DNA of 58,135 nucleotides from Planctomycetaceae bacterium (GTDB taxonomy: Bacteria; Planctomycetota; Planctomycetia; Pirellulales; Pirellulaceae): the NCBI GenBank assembly GCA_024642205.1, contig JAHEBQ010000020.1, positions 39,051-97,185 of the forward strand. Reading direction: 5' to 3'. Below the pieces are notes generated by a model that made no database searches, was not told where the DNA came from, and was given only the letters and a program-made list of their open reading frames with translations. Below are positions 8,783 through 18,020 of the stretch, one piece after another. Position numbers and translations under genes: made by a program. Each line of letters opens with the position of its first letter. Positions within the stretch are counted from its first letter, which is position 1.

Positions 8783-9664
8783 TTACTGCCTGGATTGAAA
8801 CACGGCCAATTGGGGAAGATGGTCACTCAATGCGAAAGACTCCTTGTCGGCAATCTTCAATCGGAAAGCTCCTTCGAACAACGGTCTCGATTCAACGACG
8901 TCGCTGGCGATCGGGCCGGCTGCCATGATGTAATCGATTCTCCATTTGGGAATATCCGATCGGATCGTCAGCCCCTCGCCGACTCCGACTTTCGCGAACG
9001 TATCCAGCCAGCCTGCATCCATCCAGAGTTTGTATTCGGCCGTTGTCGGACCATGATTCAAATCGCCGATCAGGAGCATCGATCTCCCGGTTTCGAGATC
9101 CGTCTTCATCGAGGCCAGCATTGCCTTGATTTCCCGTATCCGAACCTGCGGGTCGGCACCTGGAAACAAATGTGCGGAATGAACAATCAGCGACTGTCCG
9201 TTCGGGAGTTTGACGGTCGCTCGACCCCAATGTCGCGTGAACAAATCCTTGGGACGTTCACCATGTGTTAACGGGGTATTCTGTGAAGCGATGATTTCAT
9301 GTCGACTGAGAAGCGTTCCGGGCCAGTTGCCGCCACTGGGAAATCGGACATGGTTCATCCCCAGCAGCTCGGCAACCTGTTTGGATAACGCTTCCGATGG
9401 CGATTCCGAAAAATTAATGATGTCCGGTTGGTATCGCTCCAACTCCGTCGCCAGCCGCCTGGCCATCTGGCCTTTGCTTACTGCCTGTTGGGCCAGCTTC
9501 CGGTTTTTCGGCCAGCCGACGCAAGCAAAGACATTGTACGAGATCACCCTCAGCGATGCCGGTTGATCTGCCAATGTATTTCGGGCTGCCCGTCGTCTCG
9601 CGCCGATCGATAAAACACCCTCCGCGCCTACGACCGCGCAAAATTGTCGACGTGAAATGTTCAT
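8783..9664 (-). CDS. Exported endonuclease/exonuclease/phosphatase-family protein
   Basis: An EEP-fold hydrolase of 293 residues. The ATG at 9664 begins MNISRRQFCAVVG, a twin-arginine-type export signal (SRRQF then hydrophobic), preferred over an ATG nine codons upstream. The fold motifs are in order: RVISYNVFACVG, DIINFSESPSEAL in place of the usual ALQE Glu motif, LIVHSAHLFPG, LLIGDLNHGPTTAEY, WRIDYIMA and LSDHLPQLAVF. The Glu-bearing motif is shifted (FSESPSE), but an acidic residue is kept. Substrate is unknown: deoxyribonuclease, sphingomyelinase or sugar-phosphate phosphodiesterase are all possible. The downstream small gene starts on the base after its stop, and a larger DUF3472-EEP protein follows. 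Confidence 0.85.
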   Translation of the reverse strand: MNISRRQFCAVVGAEGVLSIGARRRAARNTLADQPASLRVISYNVFACVGWPKNRKLAQQAVSKGQMARRLATELERYQPDIINFSESPSEALSKQVAELLGMNHVRFPSGGNWPGTLLSRHEIIASQNTPLTHGERPKDLFTRHWGRATVKLPNGQSLIVHSAHLFPGADPQVRIREIKAMLASMKTDLETGRSMLLIGDLNHGPTTAEYKLWMDAGWLDTFAKVGVGEGLTIRSDIPKWRIDYIMAAGPIASDVVESRPLFEGAFRLKIADKESFALSDHLPQLAVFQSRQ

Positions 9665-9762
9665 GATCGGATTCCAACGCGGTTGAATCATGATTCACCA
9701 GACCGCCGCGCAGGCCAGAAGCGCCTTACGCCGGTTCGATCCTTTCCGGGGTGGGTAGGAGT

Positions 9763-10086
9763 TCAAAAAATCCCCAGTTGATCCCGGGCATCGTCGGTCA
9801 TCATATCTTGCGTCCAGGGCGGGTCCATGACGACCTTGACCTCGACGTTTGCAACAGATTCGATTTCGCCAGCATACTTCCTGGTCTCGGAAACCAGTTG
9901 CGGACCGGCCGGACACATCGGGCTGGTCATCGTCATTTCGATATTGACGTTGTACTTGTCGTCTTCTCCGTCAACAGGGACCACATCGACAACGTAAATC
10001 AGGCCAAGATCGACGATATTGACGAACAACTCGGGATCAATAACCTGCTTGAGTGATTCCCTCACTTGATCTTCATGGAGCGGCAT
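9763..10086 (-). CDS. sufT: SufT-like iron-sulfur assembly factor (DUF59/MIP18 family)
   Basis: Small cytoplasmic protein of 107 residues in the MIP18/DUF59 family, which assists iron-sulfur cluster maturation. The ATG at 10086 has an AGGAAA ribosome site. Motifs include the N-terminal VIDPELFVNIVDLGLIY, the conserved Cys in MTSPMCPAGPQL, and the tail VMDPPWTQDMMTDDAR typical of SufT-like proteins. It lies last in a minus-strand run behind the desulfurase fusion and the Rieske ferredoxin, which supports the role. The symbol is given on family plus context. PaaD-like members also share this domain, but no phenylacetate genes are near. Confidence 0.88.
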   Translation of the reverse strand: MPLHEDQVRESLKQVIDPELFVNIVDLGLIYVVDVVPVDGEDDKYNVNIEMTMTSPMCPAGPQLVSETRKYAGEIESVANVEVKVVMDPPWTQDMMTDDARDQLGIF

Positions 10087-10158
10087 TTTGAATTTCCTGA
10101 TGGGATTGATTGAAATTTGCTGGAAGTCTGCCAGCCGAACTGGGAAACATCAATTGAA

Positions 10159-10479
10159 TCATTGCGTTTCGTTAATTTTAACCAGAATTTCGTTCCCGTC
10201 GACTTTGACCTCATGGGCCACCGTGTTCTGTGTCGCCGGCATGCAAAGCGCCTTGCCGGTCCGCATATCGAATCTGGCTCCATGGCGGGGACATTCGATT
10301 TCACAGCCTTGGTGCTCGCCATCACTTAACGTTCCGCCATCGTGAGTACAGACATCGTCGATGCAGTAATACTCGTCACCGTCGCGACACAGGATCACAA
10401 GTCGATCGTCGGCCTCGACCAGCAGGATGGCACCGTCGGCCAGATCACGGATCCCAGCCACTTTGATAAATTCGCTCAT
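10159..10479 (-). CDS. Rieske [2Fe-2S] ferredoxin
   Basis: A 106-residue Rieske protein of the ferredoxin type, probably an electron carrier or cluster-linked factor. The ATG at 10479 (MSEFIKVAGIRDL) gives the usual family start; a frame 20 codons longer is open but unlikely. Both ligand boxes are intact: CTHDGG (Cys-X-His) and CPRHGARF (Cys-X2-His), followed by a GKALCMPA stretch. It lacks an oxygenase or reductase neighbour and sits between the desulfurase fusion and sufT. Rieske ferredoxins are often found beside SUF genes, so a role in electron supply for cluster assembly is plausible but not shown. Confidence 0.9.
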   Translation of the reverse strand: MSEFIKVAGIRDLADGAILLVEADDRLVILCRDGDEYYCIDDVCTHDGGTLSDGEHQGCEIECPRHGARFDMRTGKALCMPATQNTVAHEVKVDGNEILVKINETQ

Positions 10480-10627
10480 AACAGCCTGCAGGTTAAAAGT
10501 TGATTGATGCTCGAAGGAGCGACAGAAGGCGTGGTTCACTCAGTTATTCGCGTCGTTTTTCCAGGACCAGCATTGAAGTCTGAAAGGGGCGCAGGATCGG
10601 GGTAAAATTCAGGGTCAAGTTGGTTGC

Positions 10628-13033
10628 TCAGATTACGTATCCCATTTCATCAGACGCGCGCTCGGCTGCACATTTGTGCTTAACATTAAGTGCGATCCCG
10701 CCGCAAATATGTCGGGCGGTTTTGATTCCGATCCGACGAGCCACTTCGGCGGCTTTCCCGCTTCGCTTTCCACTTCGGCAAAGGAAAATAATGTCACGAG
10801 GTGATTCCTGCTGAATGGCCAGCAAATTTGGCAGATAGCCGCTGAGCCGGGTGAGTGGGACGTTTTCGGGAGGGGCGGCAAATCCAAGTTCGCTCCAGTC
10901 CTGCGCAAACGCGAACTCATGTGGTTCACGTACGTCAATGATCAGCGAGTCTCGATGTTCGTGGAAAAACTGCTTCAGTTCATCCCTGCCAATTTCAATC
11001 GAACTGGCTTGCGAATCACTGCTCTGCGCGATCAACCCGCAGACCAGTTCTGAATTGGTCGCGTCGCTGATCCCGGCGTCGACAGTCGGCTTGGCTTCAG
11101 CGAATCGCTCGAATCCCAGCGGATTCTGATCACAGAGGATTCTTGCCAGGAAGTCATTTTCCGCTTTCTCAAACGCCAGTGTCGTCGCGAAGCCGTTGTT
11201 GTAATCATGGGTCGGGCAAATAATGGTTTGATCCGAGATGATGTTTGGCAGCCTGCGCAGGGATTCATACATCTTTTCGAGGGAACTGCATGAAAAGTCT
11301 GTCCGTCCAATTCCACCCATCAAAATCATGTCGCCGGTAAACGCAAAAACGACATCCTCAGCGAGCAGTTTCTCGCCACCGGAAAGCGGGCCCACCAGGT
11401 AAGCACAACCAATCAAGGTGTGCCCGGGCAATTCGGTCTGAGCGACGACCCATTCATCAGAAAAATTCAAGTAGGGAACCTGACTTCCGTCCGACAGCGT
11501 TGCGAATCCGTCGGGGGTTTCAGGCCACCCCAGTTCGTCCGAGGTCTCAGCCGAGGCCGCGGCCTGGGCGCTCAGGACTTTCAACAACATCGTACGACAG
11601 GAATCATGATCAACGTGGGCGTGGGTATCCAGAACCGCCACGACCCGGCTATTTTGACACCGAATCAATGACTCCACTCTCTCGGCAAGCTCTTCAAAAG
11701 GGTCGATCACGAGGCAACGTTTCGACTTGGAGTCCATCAACAACCAGGTACACATCGAGCCGTTCTTGAGCTGGACCAGCCCGTCGAGATCCTGTCCTGT
11801 TGTGCCGTCGGAGTCACCGGAAACCACCAGGCATGACTCGCAAAGCGCCTGTCCAGCTTGCTCGATTCGCTCGCACGCAGCAGAAATTTCTGATTCGGTC
11901 GCCAGGGGGCCAAATGACAAACGGATTGCGCCACTTGAACGCCATTCCGGTAATCCCATGGCGTCCAGAACATAGGAACGTTGAGCGGCGGAACCACAAG
12001 CCGACCCGGAGCTGACTCGGATGCCGGCAGCATCAAACAGATCCAACAGCTCCTTGCTCGGAAATCCTTTGACGGAAAAATTAATCGTGGTCGCAACCGA
12101 ACTTTCAAACGGCGTATTGAACTCGATTGTGGGGAATGCTCCCTTGAGTGCCTTGATCATGCGCAATTTGAATCCCTCCAACACCTGATCGTCGGCAAAC
12201 GTTCGTGATTTGGATTCGGCCAGAATCTTCATGACCGCTGCGATGGCAGCGACGCCGGGCAGGTTTTCGGTCCCGCCGCGTGCTCCGTGTTCCTGTCCGC
12301 CGCCGGCCAGCAAGGGGACCAGCGGTGCGTCCTCGCGAACGTACAGCAATCCGATTCCCTTGGGTGCGTAGATCTTATGACCACTGACCGACGCGTAGTC
12401 GATCGTGGTTTGGGAAAGATCAAGTTGGACTTTGCCGACGGCTTGCACGCTGTCGACAAGCCAGCGAACGGATTCGTTTACGCCACGGATCGCTTTTTCC
12501 ACCGCGTCGAGATCGGTGATCACGCCGGTTTCGTTATTGACCGCCATTGTGCAAATCATGTCGGCGTCGGGAGCGTGCTGCCGGATGAACTCGAGATCGA
12601 GGGCACCGAACTCATCGACCGGAATTTCCAACAGCTTGTCATCAACGCCGAGAAGCTGGTTCCAGTGTTGAAGAGCCTGCGGGACAGCCTTGTGCTCGGT
12701 TGCTCCATACAACAACGTGCGATTTCCGGCAGCGCTTTCTCCGCTGGTGCGTCGCCGGCGTATATCGCAAAGCGTCGAGAAGATTCCCATCTGGATCGCT
12801 TCAGTTGCGCCACTGGTAAACACGATCTGTCCGTCGCTGGCACCCAACACTTTGCGCACCAGGTCGCGCGCCGATTCGAGAATGTACCGAGCTCGCAAGC
12901 CGGAAATGTGGGAACTGCTCGGGTTACCAAACAGCTCTTCCATCGCATCATGGGCCTCTTGTGCGGCGGCCGGAAGAACCGGTGTCGTCGCATTGGCATC
13001 AAGATATATTTCGGAAGACGTACGAATGATCAT
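10628..13033 (-). CDS. Three-domain sulfur enzyme: cysteine desulfurase + metallo-beta-lactamase + rhodanese
   Basis: An 801-residue fusion with an ATG at 13033 behind a GAGGGTG site. Residues 1-400 are a class V aminotransferase-fold cysteine desulfurase: DANATTP near the N-terminus, His114, PLP lysine Lys220 in SGHK, and the persulfide Cys346 in SSGSAC. Residues about 415-640 are a metallo-beta-lactamase domain of ETHE1/persulfide-dioxygenase or glyoxalase II type, with THAHVDH (His471, His473, Asp475, His476), His538 in PGHT, Asp568 in FTGDM and His609 in PTHD. Residues about 680-801 are a rhodanese domain with the loop CRSGKRS (Cys752). Every catalytic site looks intact. No separate sufS, sufU or sufE is visible, so the N-terminal part probably supplies sulfur for SufBCD. 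The other two domains may handle the persulfide or detoxify excess. Confidence 0.9.
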   Translation of the reverse strand: MIIRTSSEIYLDANATTPVLPAAAQEAHDAMEELFGNPSSSHISGLRARYILESARDLVRKVLGASDGQIVFTSGATEAIQMGIFSTLCDIRRRRTSGESAAGNRTLLYGATEHKAVPQALQHWNQLLGVDDKLLEIPVDEFGALDLEFIRQHAPDADMICTMAVNNETGVITDLDAVEKAIRGVNESVRWLVDSVQAVGKVQLDLSQTTIDYASVSGHKIYAPKGIGLLYVREDAPLVPLLAGGGQEHGARGGTENLPGVAAIAAVMKILAESKSRTFADDQVLEGFKLRMIKALKGAFPTIEFNTPFESSVATTINFSVKGFPSKELLDLFDAAGIRVSSGSACGSAAQRSYVLDAMGLPEWRSSGAIRLSFGPLATESEISAACERIEQAGQALCESCLVVSGDSDGTTGQDLDGLVQLKNGSMCTWLLMDSKSKRCLVIDPFEELAERVESLIRCQNSRVVAVLDTHAHVDHDSCRTMLLKVLSAQAAASAETSDELGWPETPDGFATLSDGSQVPYLNFSDEWVVAQTELPGHTLIGCAYLVGPLSGGEKLLAEDVVFAFTGDMILMGGIGRTDFSCSSLEKMYESLRRLPNIISDQTIICPTHDYNNGFATTLAFEKAENDFLARILCDQNPLGFERFAEAKPTVDAGISDATNSELVCGLIAQSSDSQASSIEIGRDELKQFFHEHRDSLIIDVREPHEFAFAQDWSELGFAAPPENVPLTRLSGYLPNLLAIQQESPRDIIFLCRSGKRSGKAAEVARRIGIKTARHICGGIALNVKHKCAAERASDEMGYVI

Positions 13034-13135
13034 CGCACCCTCAGTGTGTTTGGAACCGGCAAATTGAAAAAGAACAAACTCAAATCTACGTAAGAAATCA
13101 GACGCGTATCAGCCTCCAGTATAACCCGTTGGTAT

Positions 13136-13873
13136 GTGATTGGCGACCGTTGCGAGGCCGTTCTGAAACGCGTTTCCCGCCTGAGCGATCGACGGGAAAG
13201 TTTGGCCAGGCGCCAGGTGGCTGTTATATTTCATGTTCAACCCACAGGACTTTCAGTAACCCAGAATAGCATCTTGAACCAGCGGCAGGAAAACTCGTTG
13301 ATCTGTTTGATGTTTACCAGCTGGGCCGTTCTGCGAATCTCTACCGCCGATACGGCTGACCGTTGGACCATTCCCCAATTGGTACCGGCGGTTCTTCACC
13401 TGGTGGTTGCTGTCCTGTTTTTCAATCGAAACCCCTGGACTCATCAAGGCAATGTCGCGTCGATCGTTTGCGCCCTGCCTTCATTCCTCACAGGAGGGCT
13501 GGCCATTAACATGGCTCCGGCGCCACATCAGTGGCATTCGTTTGCCCAATGGCTGTTGGCAATCGGAGCGACTGGCGCCGTGACCGGAATGTTTTTTTTG
13601 GGAAGGAGTTTTGCGATCTTCCCGGCAATCCGCCCGATTGTGACTCGGGGCGTGTTCCAGTGGATCCGACACCCGATTTATTTTTTTGAACTAGTCATGA
13701 TCGCGGCCTGCTGTGCTGCCGGTGGTTCAGCCCTGCATTGGGGAATCTTCCTGGCGAGCGTTGCCGCGATCGTGATCCGGATTTTCTGGGAAGAAAAAAC
13801 GCTGGTGAAGTCAGTTGATTACGTTGCGTACAGCCAATCGGTGCGATTCCGCCTGATTCCGGGGTTTTGGTAG
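13136..13873 (+). CDS. Membrane methyltransferase-like protein (isoprenylcysteine methyltransferase/PEMT fold)
   Basis: Integral membrane protein of the ICMT/phospholipid methyltransferase type, with about five membrane segments. The C-terminal signature is RGVFQWIRHPIYFFEL, then a hydrophobic stretch, then EEKTLVKSVDYVAYSQ and VRFRLIPGFW, which in the family bind S-adenosylmethionine. The start is uncertain: the ATG at 13136 gives 245 residues with 55 polar ones before the first membrane segment, while an ATG at 13310 would start inside it. It is the only plus-strand gene inside the SUF block and converges with sufD. A direct role in cluster assembly is not indicated; lipid or isoprenoid methylation is possible. 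Confidence 0.75.
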   Translation: MIGDRCEAVLKRVSRLSDRRESLARRQVAVIFHVQPTGLSVTQNSILNQRQENSLICLMFTSWAVLRISTADTADRWTIPQLVPAVLHLVVAVLFFNRNPWTHQGNVASIVCALPSFLTGGLAINMAPAPHQWHSFAQWLLAIGATGAVTGMFFLGRSFAIFPAIRPIVTRGVFQWIRHPIYFFELVMIAACCAAGGSALHWGIFLASVAAIVIRIFWEEKTLVKSVDYVAYSQSVRFRLIPGFW

Positions 13874-13880
13874 TCCCCGG
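13859..13880. terminator. Possible hairpin between convergent genes
   Basis: CCGGGG and CCCCGG form a perfect 6-bp stem around a 10-base loop containing the TAG stop of the membrane methyltransferase. No T-tract follows on either strand, so it is at best a weak terminator for convergent transcription. Confidence 0.25.
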
Positions 13881-13924
13881 CATTGAACCAGCCAATGGGA
13901 ATCAAAACCAGCCGCAGCACATCA

Positions 13925-15238
13925 TTACTCGTACTCACGAACGCGCCGTGAAATGGCCAGTGCCAGCGCTTCGCGGACACTTTCGATCGTCACGCGGTCG
14001 AAGACCTGTTGGAAAAAACCAGTGACAATCATGCGGATGGCTTCCTTGCGAGTGAACCCCCGGCACTGGGCGTAGAAAATCAGCTCTTCGTCTACGCGAC
14101 CACTGGTCGAACCATGAGTGCAACGTACGTCGTCGGCCTCGATTTCCAACCCGGGAATCGAATCGGCACGGGCCTTATTTGAAAGCAGCAGGTTATCGTT
14201 GCGCTGGTAGCCGTCGGTTCGCTGAGCATCGACGTCGACTTTGATCATCCCGCGCCATACGGTTCGAGAGGTGTCCTGCAAGGCCCCCTTGTAAAGGAAA
14301 TCGCTGGTGCAATCCGATTGCAAGTGGTGCTGGAGCGTGTGGTAGCTCAAATGTTGCTTGTTCTCGGTAAACATCACGCCGTTAACTTGACAAGTTGCCC
14401 GCTTCCCCTGCAGGACCACATGTTGATTGACTTTTGCAAGCCGCGAGCCAAGTGCGCCGACGGTCCACTGCAGGTTTGCATCCCGACCAATGACGGCTTT
14501 CTGTTGGGCAAAATGCCAGACCTGCTGGCTCCAGTCCTGAAGGTTGACGTAGCGCAAGTTTGCCCGATCGCCGACGGTGATCTCGATGGCACCACAATGC
14601 AAACCCGATTCGCCTTCGGCATTGTTCGATTCTGCAAGCACCGTCGCTTCGGCGCCTTCGTCCAGCACGATCAGCGAGTGAGCAAAATCCGAACCACCCT
14701 CCGTCAGCGTGGTAAACGTATGGATTGGTTTTTCGATACGGACGTTGCGCGGAACGTAGAGAAACATTCCGTTGGTCCAGGTCGCCTGGTGAAGCGCTGA
14801 GAAACGATCCAGGGATCCATCCACAACCTGAAACAAGTGCGTTTGGATCAATTCACCGTGATCCTCCAGCAACTCGCTGATTGGGCCGAAGACGACACCT
14901 TTTTCCACTAACTCCGCGTCCAGTTTCGAGGTGCGAGTCGGGACTCCATCGCATGCGACCGTGGAACCCGCCAGTTCAACGCCGGCAGACAGAACCGGAA
15001 TTGCCGTTCCCATCCCGTCCCGCTTGCAGGGAATGTGGAATTTTTCCAGGTGGAACATCCGAATATCGGTTCGCATCCACTCTTCGTCCTTGCCACTGGG
15101 CCAAGGCAGCTGCTTGAACCGCTCCCAGGCGGACTTGCGGATCTCGGTCAACCAATTCGGTTCGTCACGTGAATCGAGAAATGCCTGGAACCCCTCGTCG
15201 GTAAACGTAAGTCGCATGTTTTCAGTTGCTGTTGTCAT
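13925..15238 (-). CDS. sufD: Fe-S cluster assembly protein SufD
   Basis: Partner of SufB in the SufBCD scaffold complex; 437 residues from the ATG at 15238 (MTTATENMRLTF). The N-terminal helical part contains NWLTEIRKSAWERFKQLPWP and DEEWMRTDIRM, a usual SufD entry. A beta-helix core follows (IEITVGDRANLRYVNLQDW), then the conserved LSNKARADSIPGLEIEADDVRCTHGS stretch with the key His, and a C-terminal helical part (FTRKEAIRMIVTGFFQQVFDR). It is shorter and more divergent than SufB, as expected. It lies 373 bp downstream of sufB, an unusually long gap for suf genes, containing an 11-bp tandem repeat. Confidence 0.92.
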   Translation of the reverse strand: MTTATENMRLTFTDEGFQAFLDSRDEPNWLTEIRKSAWERFKQLPWPSGKDEEWMRTDIRMFHLEKFHIPCKRDGMGTAIPVLSAGVELAGSTVACDGVPTRTSKLDAELVEKGVVFGPISELLEDHGELIQTHLFQVVDGSLDRFSALHQATWTNGMFLYVPRNVRIEKPIHTFTTLTEGGSDFAHSLIVLDEGAEATVLAESNNAEGESGLHCGAIEITVGDRANLRYVNLQDWSQQVWHFAQQKAVIGRDANLQWTVGALGSRLAKVNQHVVLQGKRATCQVNGVMFTENKQHLSYHTLQHHLQSDCTSDFLYKGALQDTSRTVWRGMIKVDVDAQRTDGYQRNDNLLLSNKARADSIPGLEIEADDVRCTHGSTSGRVDEELIFYAQCRGFTRKEAIRMIVTGFFQQVFDRVTIESVREALALAISRRVREYE

Positions 15239-15611
15239 TGCTTTCGTCGTATCTGTGGTTGTCAGGCATTCAGTCGTCACCGCGAAGGGCGCCAATTCGG
15301 TCTGACCAAAATCGTAATCGTAATTGCCTTTGGCGACAGTTGTCGCTGGTTGTGAGCCAATCCGGCCGGGCAGGCCCGAAGCTTACGCCTGCCGCTCAGT
15401 TTATCTTGTGTGGGTCTTGTGTGGGTCTTGTGTGGGTCTTGTGTGGGGCTATTTCACGGAGACCCTGTGAATTAGCCACATCGCTTTCATATTGTCACTT
15501 TCGCCGGGAGGGAGAAAGCCATCACTGCAATGATTGGCGTCACGGCTTCCCGGTTTGAAATGCCACGATCCGGGGCAAAAACGTCGCTCTCCGGAATGAC
15601 AGTCAAAGTCA
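15239..15611. other. Long sufB-sufD spacer
   Basis: A 373-bp gap without a gene between two suf genes on the same strand. It contains the 11-bp tandem repeat at 15405-15448 and a short GC-rich inverted region just upstream of it. It could hold an internal promoter or RNA processing site for sufD. Confidence 0.4.
15405..15448. repeat. Tandem repeat, 11-bp unit, four copies
   Basis: CTTGTGTGGGT occurs three times head to tail, followed by a fourth copy differing in the last base (CTTGTGTGGGG). All 44 bases are contiguous. It lies in the sufB-sufD spacer and is not a CRISPR, since there are no spacers. Confidence 0.95.
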
Positions 15612-17024
15612 TTATCCGACCGAACCTTCCATTTGCAATTGAATCAACCGGTTCATTTCGACGGCGTATTCCATTGGCAACTCTTTCACCAGTGGTTCGA
15701 TAAATCCGTTGACGATCATCGTACTGGCTTCTGATTCCGACAGCCCGCGACTCATCAAGTAGAACAGCTGTTCTTCGCCAATTCGAGATACGCTGGCTTC
15801 GTGCCCCATCGAGACATCCTGTTCGTTGATCTCGATGTAGGGATACGTGTCACTGCGACTTTCATCGTCCAGGATCAGGGCATCGCAAACCACGGAGCAT
15901 TTCGAGTTGACCGCACCTTTTTCGATGCGTGCCAAACCGCGATAGCTGCTGCGACCACCGTTTTTCGAGATCGACTTGGAAATAATCGTTCCGGTGGTAT
16001 CGGGCGCACAATGCACCAGTTTGGCCCCGGCATCCTGATGCTGACCTTTGCTTGAGAAAGCGATCGAGAGAATCTCGCCGCGTGCTCCCGGCTCCATCAT
16101 ATACACGGCGGGGTACTTCATCGTCAATTTCGAACCCAGGTTTCCATCGACCCACTCCATCGTCGCGTCCCGGTAGGCAAACGCCCGCTTGGTTACAAGG
16201 TTGTAAATATTATTGGCCCAGTTTTGAATGGTGGTGTAACGGCACCGCGCGTTCTTTTTCACGATGACTTCCACGACGGCAGAGTGCAATGACTCGCTGG
16301 TGTACATCGGGGCCGTGCAGCCCTCGACGTAATGAACCTGGGCTCCTTCGTCGACGATGATCAACGTTCGCTCAAACTGCCCCATGTTCTCCTCGTTGAT
16401 CCTGAAGTAGGCCTGCAACGGGAACTCAATCTTGACTCCCGGAGGCACATAGATAAACGAGCCGCCTGACCACACAGCACTGTTGAGCGCGGCAAATTTG
16501 TTGTCGGTGGAGGGAATGATCTTGCCAAAATACTCACGAAGCAATTCCGGATGCTCGCGAACGGCCGTATCGGTATCGGTAAAGATCACTCCCTGGTCTG
16601 AAAGATCTTTTTTCAGTGATCCATAAATCACTTCCGATTCAAACTGGGCCTTTACGCCTGCAAGGTACTTTCGTTCGGCTTCGGGGATCCCGAGCTTTTC
16701 GAACGTATCTTTGATTTCTTCGGGAACATCGTCCCAGGATTTCCCCTGCTCATTGGTCGGCTTCAGGTAGTAAAAGATGTCCTGAAAATCCAGCTCGATA
16801 TTACCACCCCATTTGGGCATTGGTTTGGATTCAAAGATTTCAAGGGCTTCCAGCCGAAACTCGCGCATCCAATCCGGCTCGTTCTTGATATCCGAAATCT
16901 GGTTGACGATTTCGGCATCAATCCCCTTGCGGGCCTTAAAGATCGCGGTGGTTTCCGTCTTGAAGTTGTACTTGTTGATTTCGGTCGACTTGAGTTCCTG
17001 GCTCTCTGTCAGATCAGTTGCCAT
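15612..17024 (-). CDS. sufB: Fe-S cluster assembly protein SufB
   Basis: Main scaffold subunit of the SUF machine; 470 residues, the usual SufB length. The ATG at 17024 ([12 protein letters not shown]) follows a GAGAGAA ribosome site; the frame is open further upstream but that part is unlike SufB. Family segments are clear: [17 protein letters not shown], the [13 protein letters not shown] region, [49 protein letters not shown], and the end region [20 protein letters not shown]. The conserved Cys in VEGCTAP and the His in MGHEAS are present. The gene lies 49 bp downstream of sufC and is clearly in the same operon. Confidence 0.97.
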   Translation of the reverse strand: MATDLTESQELKSTEINKYNFKTETTAIFKARKGIDAEIVNQISDIKNEPDWMREFRLEALEIFESKPMPKWGGNIELDFQDIFYYLKPTNEQGKSWDDVPEEIKDTFEKLGIPEAERKYLAGVKAQFESEVIYGSLKKDLSDQGVIFTDTDTAVREHPELLREYFGKIIPSTDNKFAALNSAVWSGGSFIYVPPGVKIEFPLQAYFRINEENMGQFERTLIIVDEGAQVHYVEGCTAPMYTSESLHSAVVEVIVKKNARCRYTTIQNWANNIYNLVTKRAFAYRDATMEWVDGNLGSKLTMKYPAVYMMEPGARGEILSIAFSSKGQHQDAGAKLVHCAPDTTGTIISKSISKNGGRSSYRGLARIEKGAVNSKCSVVCDALILDDESRSDTYPYIEINEQDVSMGHEASVSRIGEEQLFYLMSRGLSESEASTMIVNGFIEPLVKELPMEYAVEMNRLIQLQMEGSVG

Positions 17025-17073
17025 CTTATTCTCTCGATTGGATTTCTTGTTTATCTTGAATTCGTCCCTGCAA

Positions 17074-17886
17074 CTAGGCCACCGGTTCGGCCTCGGCTTC
17101 GTCGTTAACCTTGGCTGCTTCGGGATACTGTTTGCGGATCCGCTCATAGCCTTTTTCGTGGAGCTCTTCCGCCAATTCCCGCCCACCGGTTTCCACAATC
17201 CGCCCACCCAGGATTACATGGGTAAAGTTGGGCGGATTATGTTCGAGCAATTTGTCGTGATGCGTAATGATCAGGAGCCCCATCTTGTTATGTCCAATCT
17301 CGTTGATGGATTGACTGGCCAGTCGAACGGCATCGGCATCCAGCCCGGAATCCGTTTCATCCAAAATCGCGAACTTGGGCTGCAACATGGCCAATTGCAG
17401 AATCTCGGCCCGTTTCATTTCGCCCCCCGAGAAACCGTCGTTGACGTACCGGCGAGCAAACTCGCTGTCCATCTGAAGCTGCTCCATGTTGGCCTTGATT
17501 TCCTTGCGAAACTCACGCATTGGAATCAGGTCTTCGCCTTCCTTGCGGTCCGGGTTACGAACGTTGGTCGTCGCGTGGCGGAGAAAATCAGCCATCTTGA
17601 CGCCGGGAATCGCAACGGGGCGCTGGAAAGCCATGAAAATCCCGGCCCGGGCTCGCTCATTCGGCTCCCACTCAAGAATGTTTTCGCCGTTAAGCAGAAT
17701 CTCGCCTTGCGTGCATTCGTAGTTCGGATGCCCCATGATGGCGAGGCCAAGCGTGCTTTTGCCTGAACCATTGGGGCCCATCAAGGCATGAGTTTCGCCT
17801 TCGGTAATCTCAAGATTGACCCCGCGAAGGATTTCCTTTTCGCCGATCGAAACGTGGAGATCGACGATTTTCAGTACATCACTCAT
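17074..17886 (-). CDS. sufC: Fe-S cluster assembly ATPase SufC
   Basis: ABC-type ATPase of the SufBCD complex, cytoplasmic, 270 residues from the ATG at 17886 ([15 protein letters not shown]). Walker A is [11 protein letters not shown], the Q-loop region is [14 protein letters not shown], the signature is [15 protein letters not shown], and Walker B is [15 protein letters not shown] with the SufC-type ETDSGLD sequence. The switch His is in [11 protein letters not shown]. The C-terminal tail is acidic. It is the first structural gene behind the regulator (gap 134 bp) and is followed by sufB. Confidence 0.97.
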   Translation of the reverse strand: MSDVLKIVDLHVSIGEKEILRGVNLEITEGETHALMGPNGSGKSTLGLAIMGHPNYECTQGEILLNGENILEWEPNERARAGIFMAFQRPVAIPGVKMADFLRHATTNVRNPDRKEGEDLIPMREFRKEIKANMEQLQMDSEFARRYVNDGFSGGEMKRAEILQLAMLQPKFAILDETDSGLDADAVRLASQSINEIGHNKMGLLIITHHDKLLEHNPPNFTHVILGGRIVETGGRELAEELHEKGYERIRKQYPEAAKVNDEAEAEPVA

Positions 17887-18020
17887 TTTATTTACTTCTG
17901 GATTTGAATTTGGCGTTACCACAGTTGTGAGCTTGTGGTTCCGGATTCTGGTGGACAAAGTTGTTTGCCAAACTCGTTGGCTTCAACCTACGGGATGTTC
18001 TTGCTGAAAACTCACAACTT

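Noticed and set aside
15405..15448. Short repeats that might suggest a CRISPR array
   Set aside because: The 11-bp units are contiguous with no spacers, and no cas gene is in the window.
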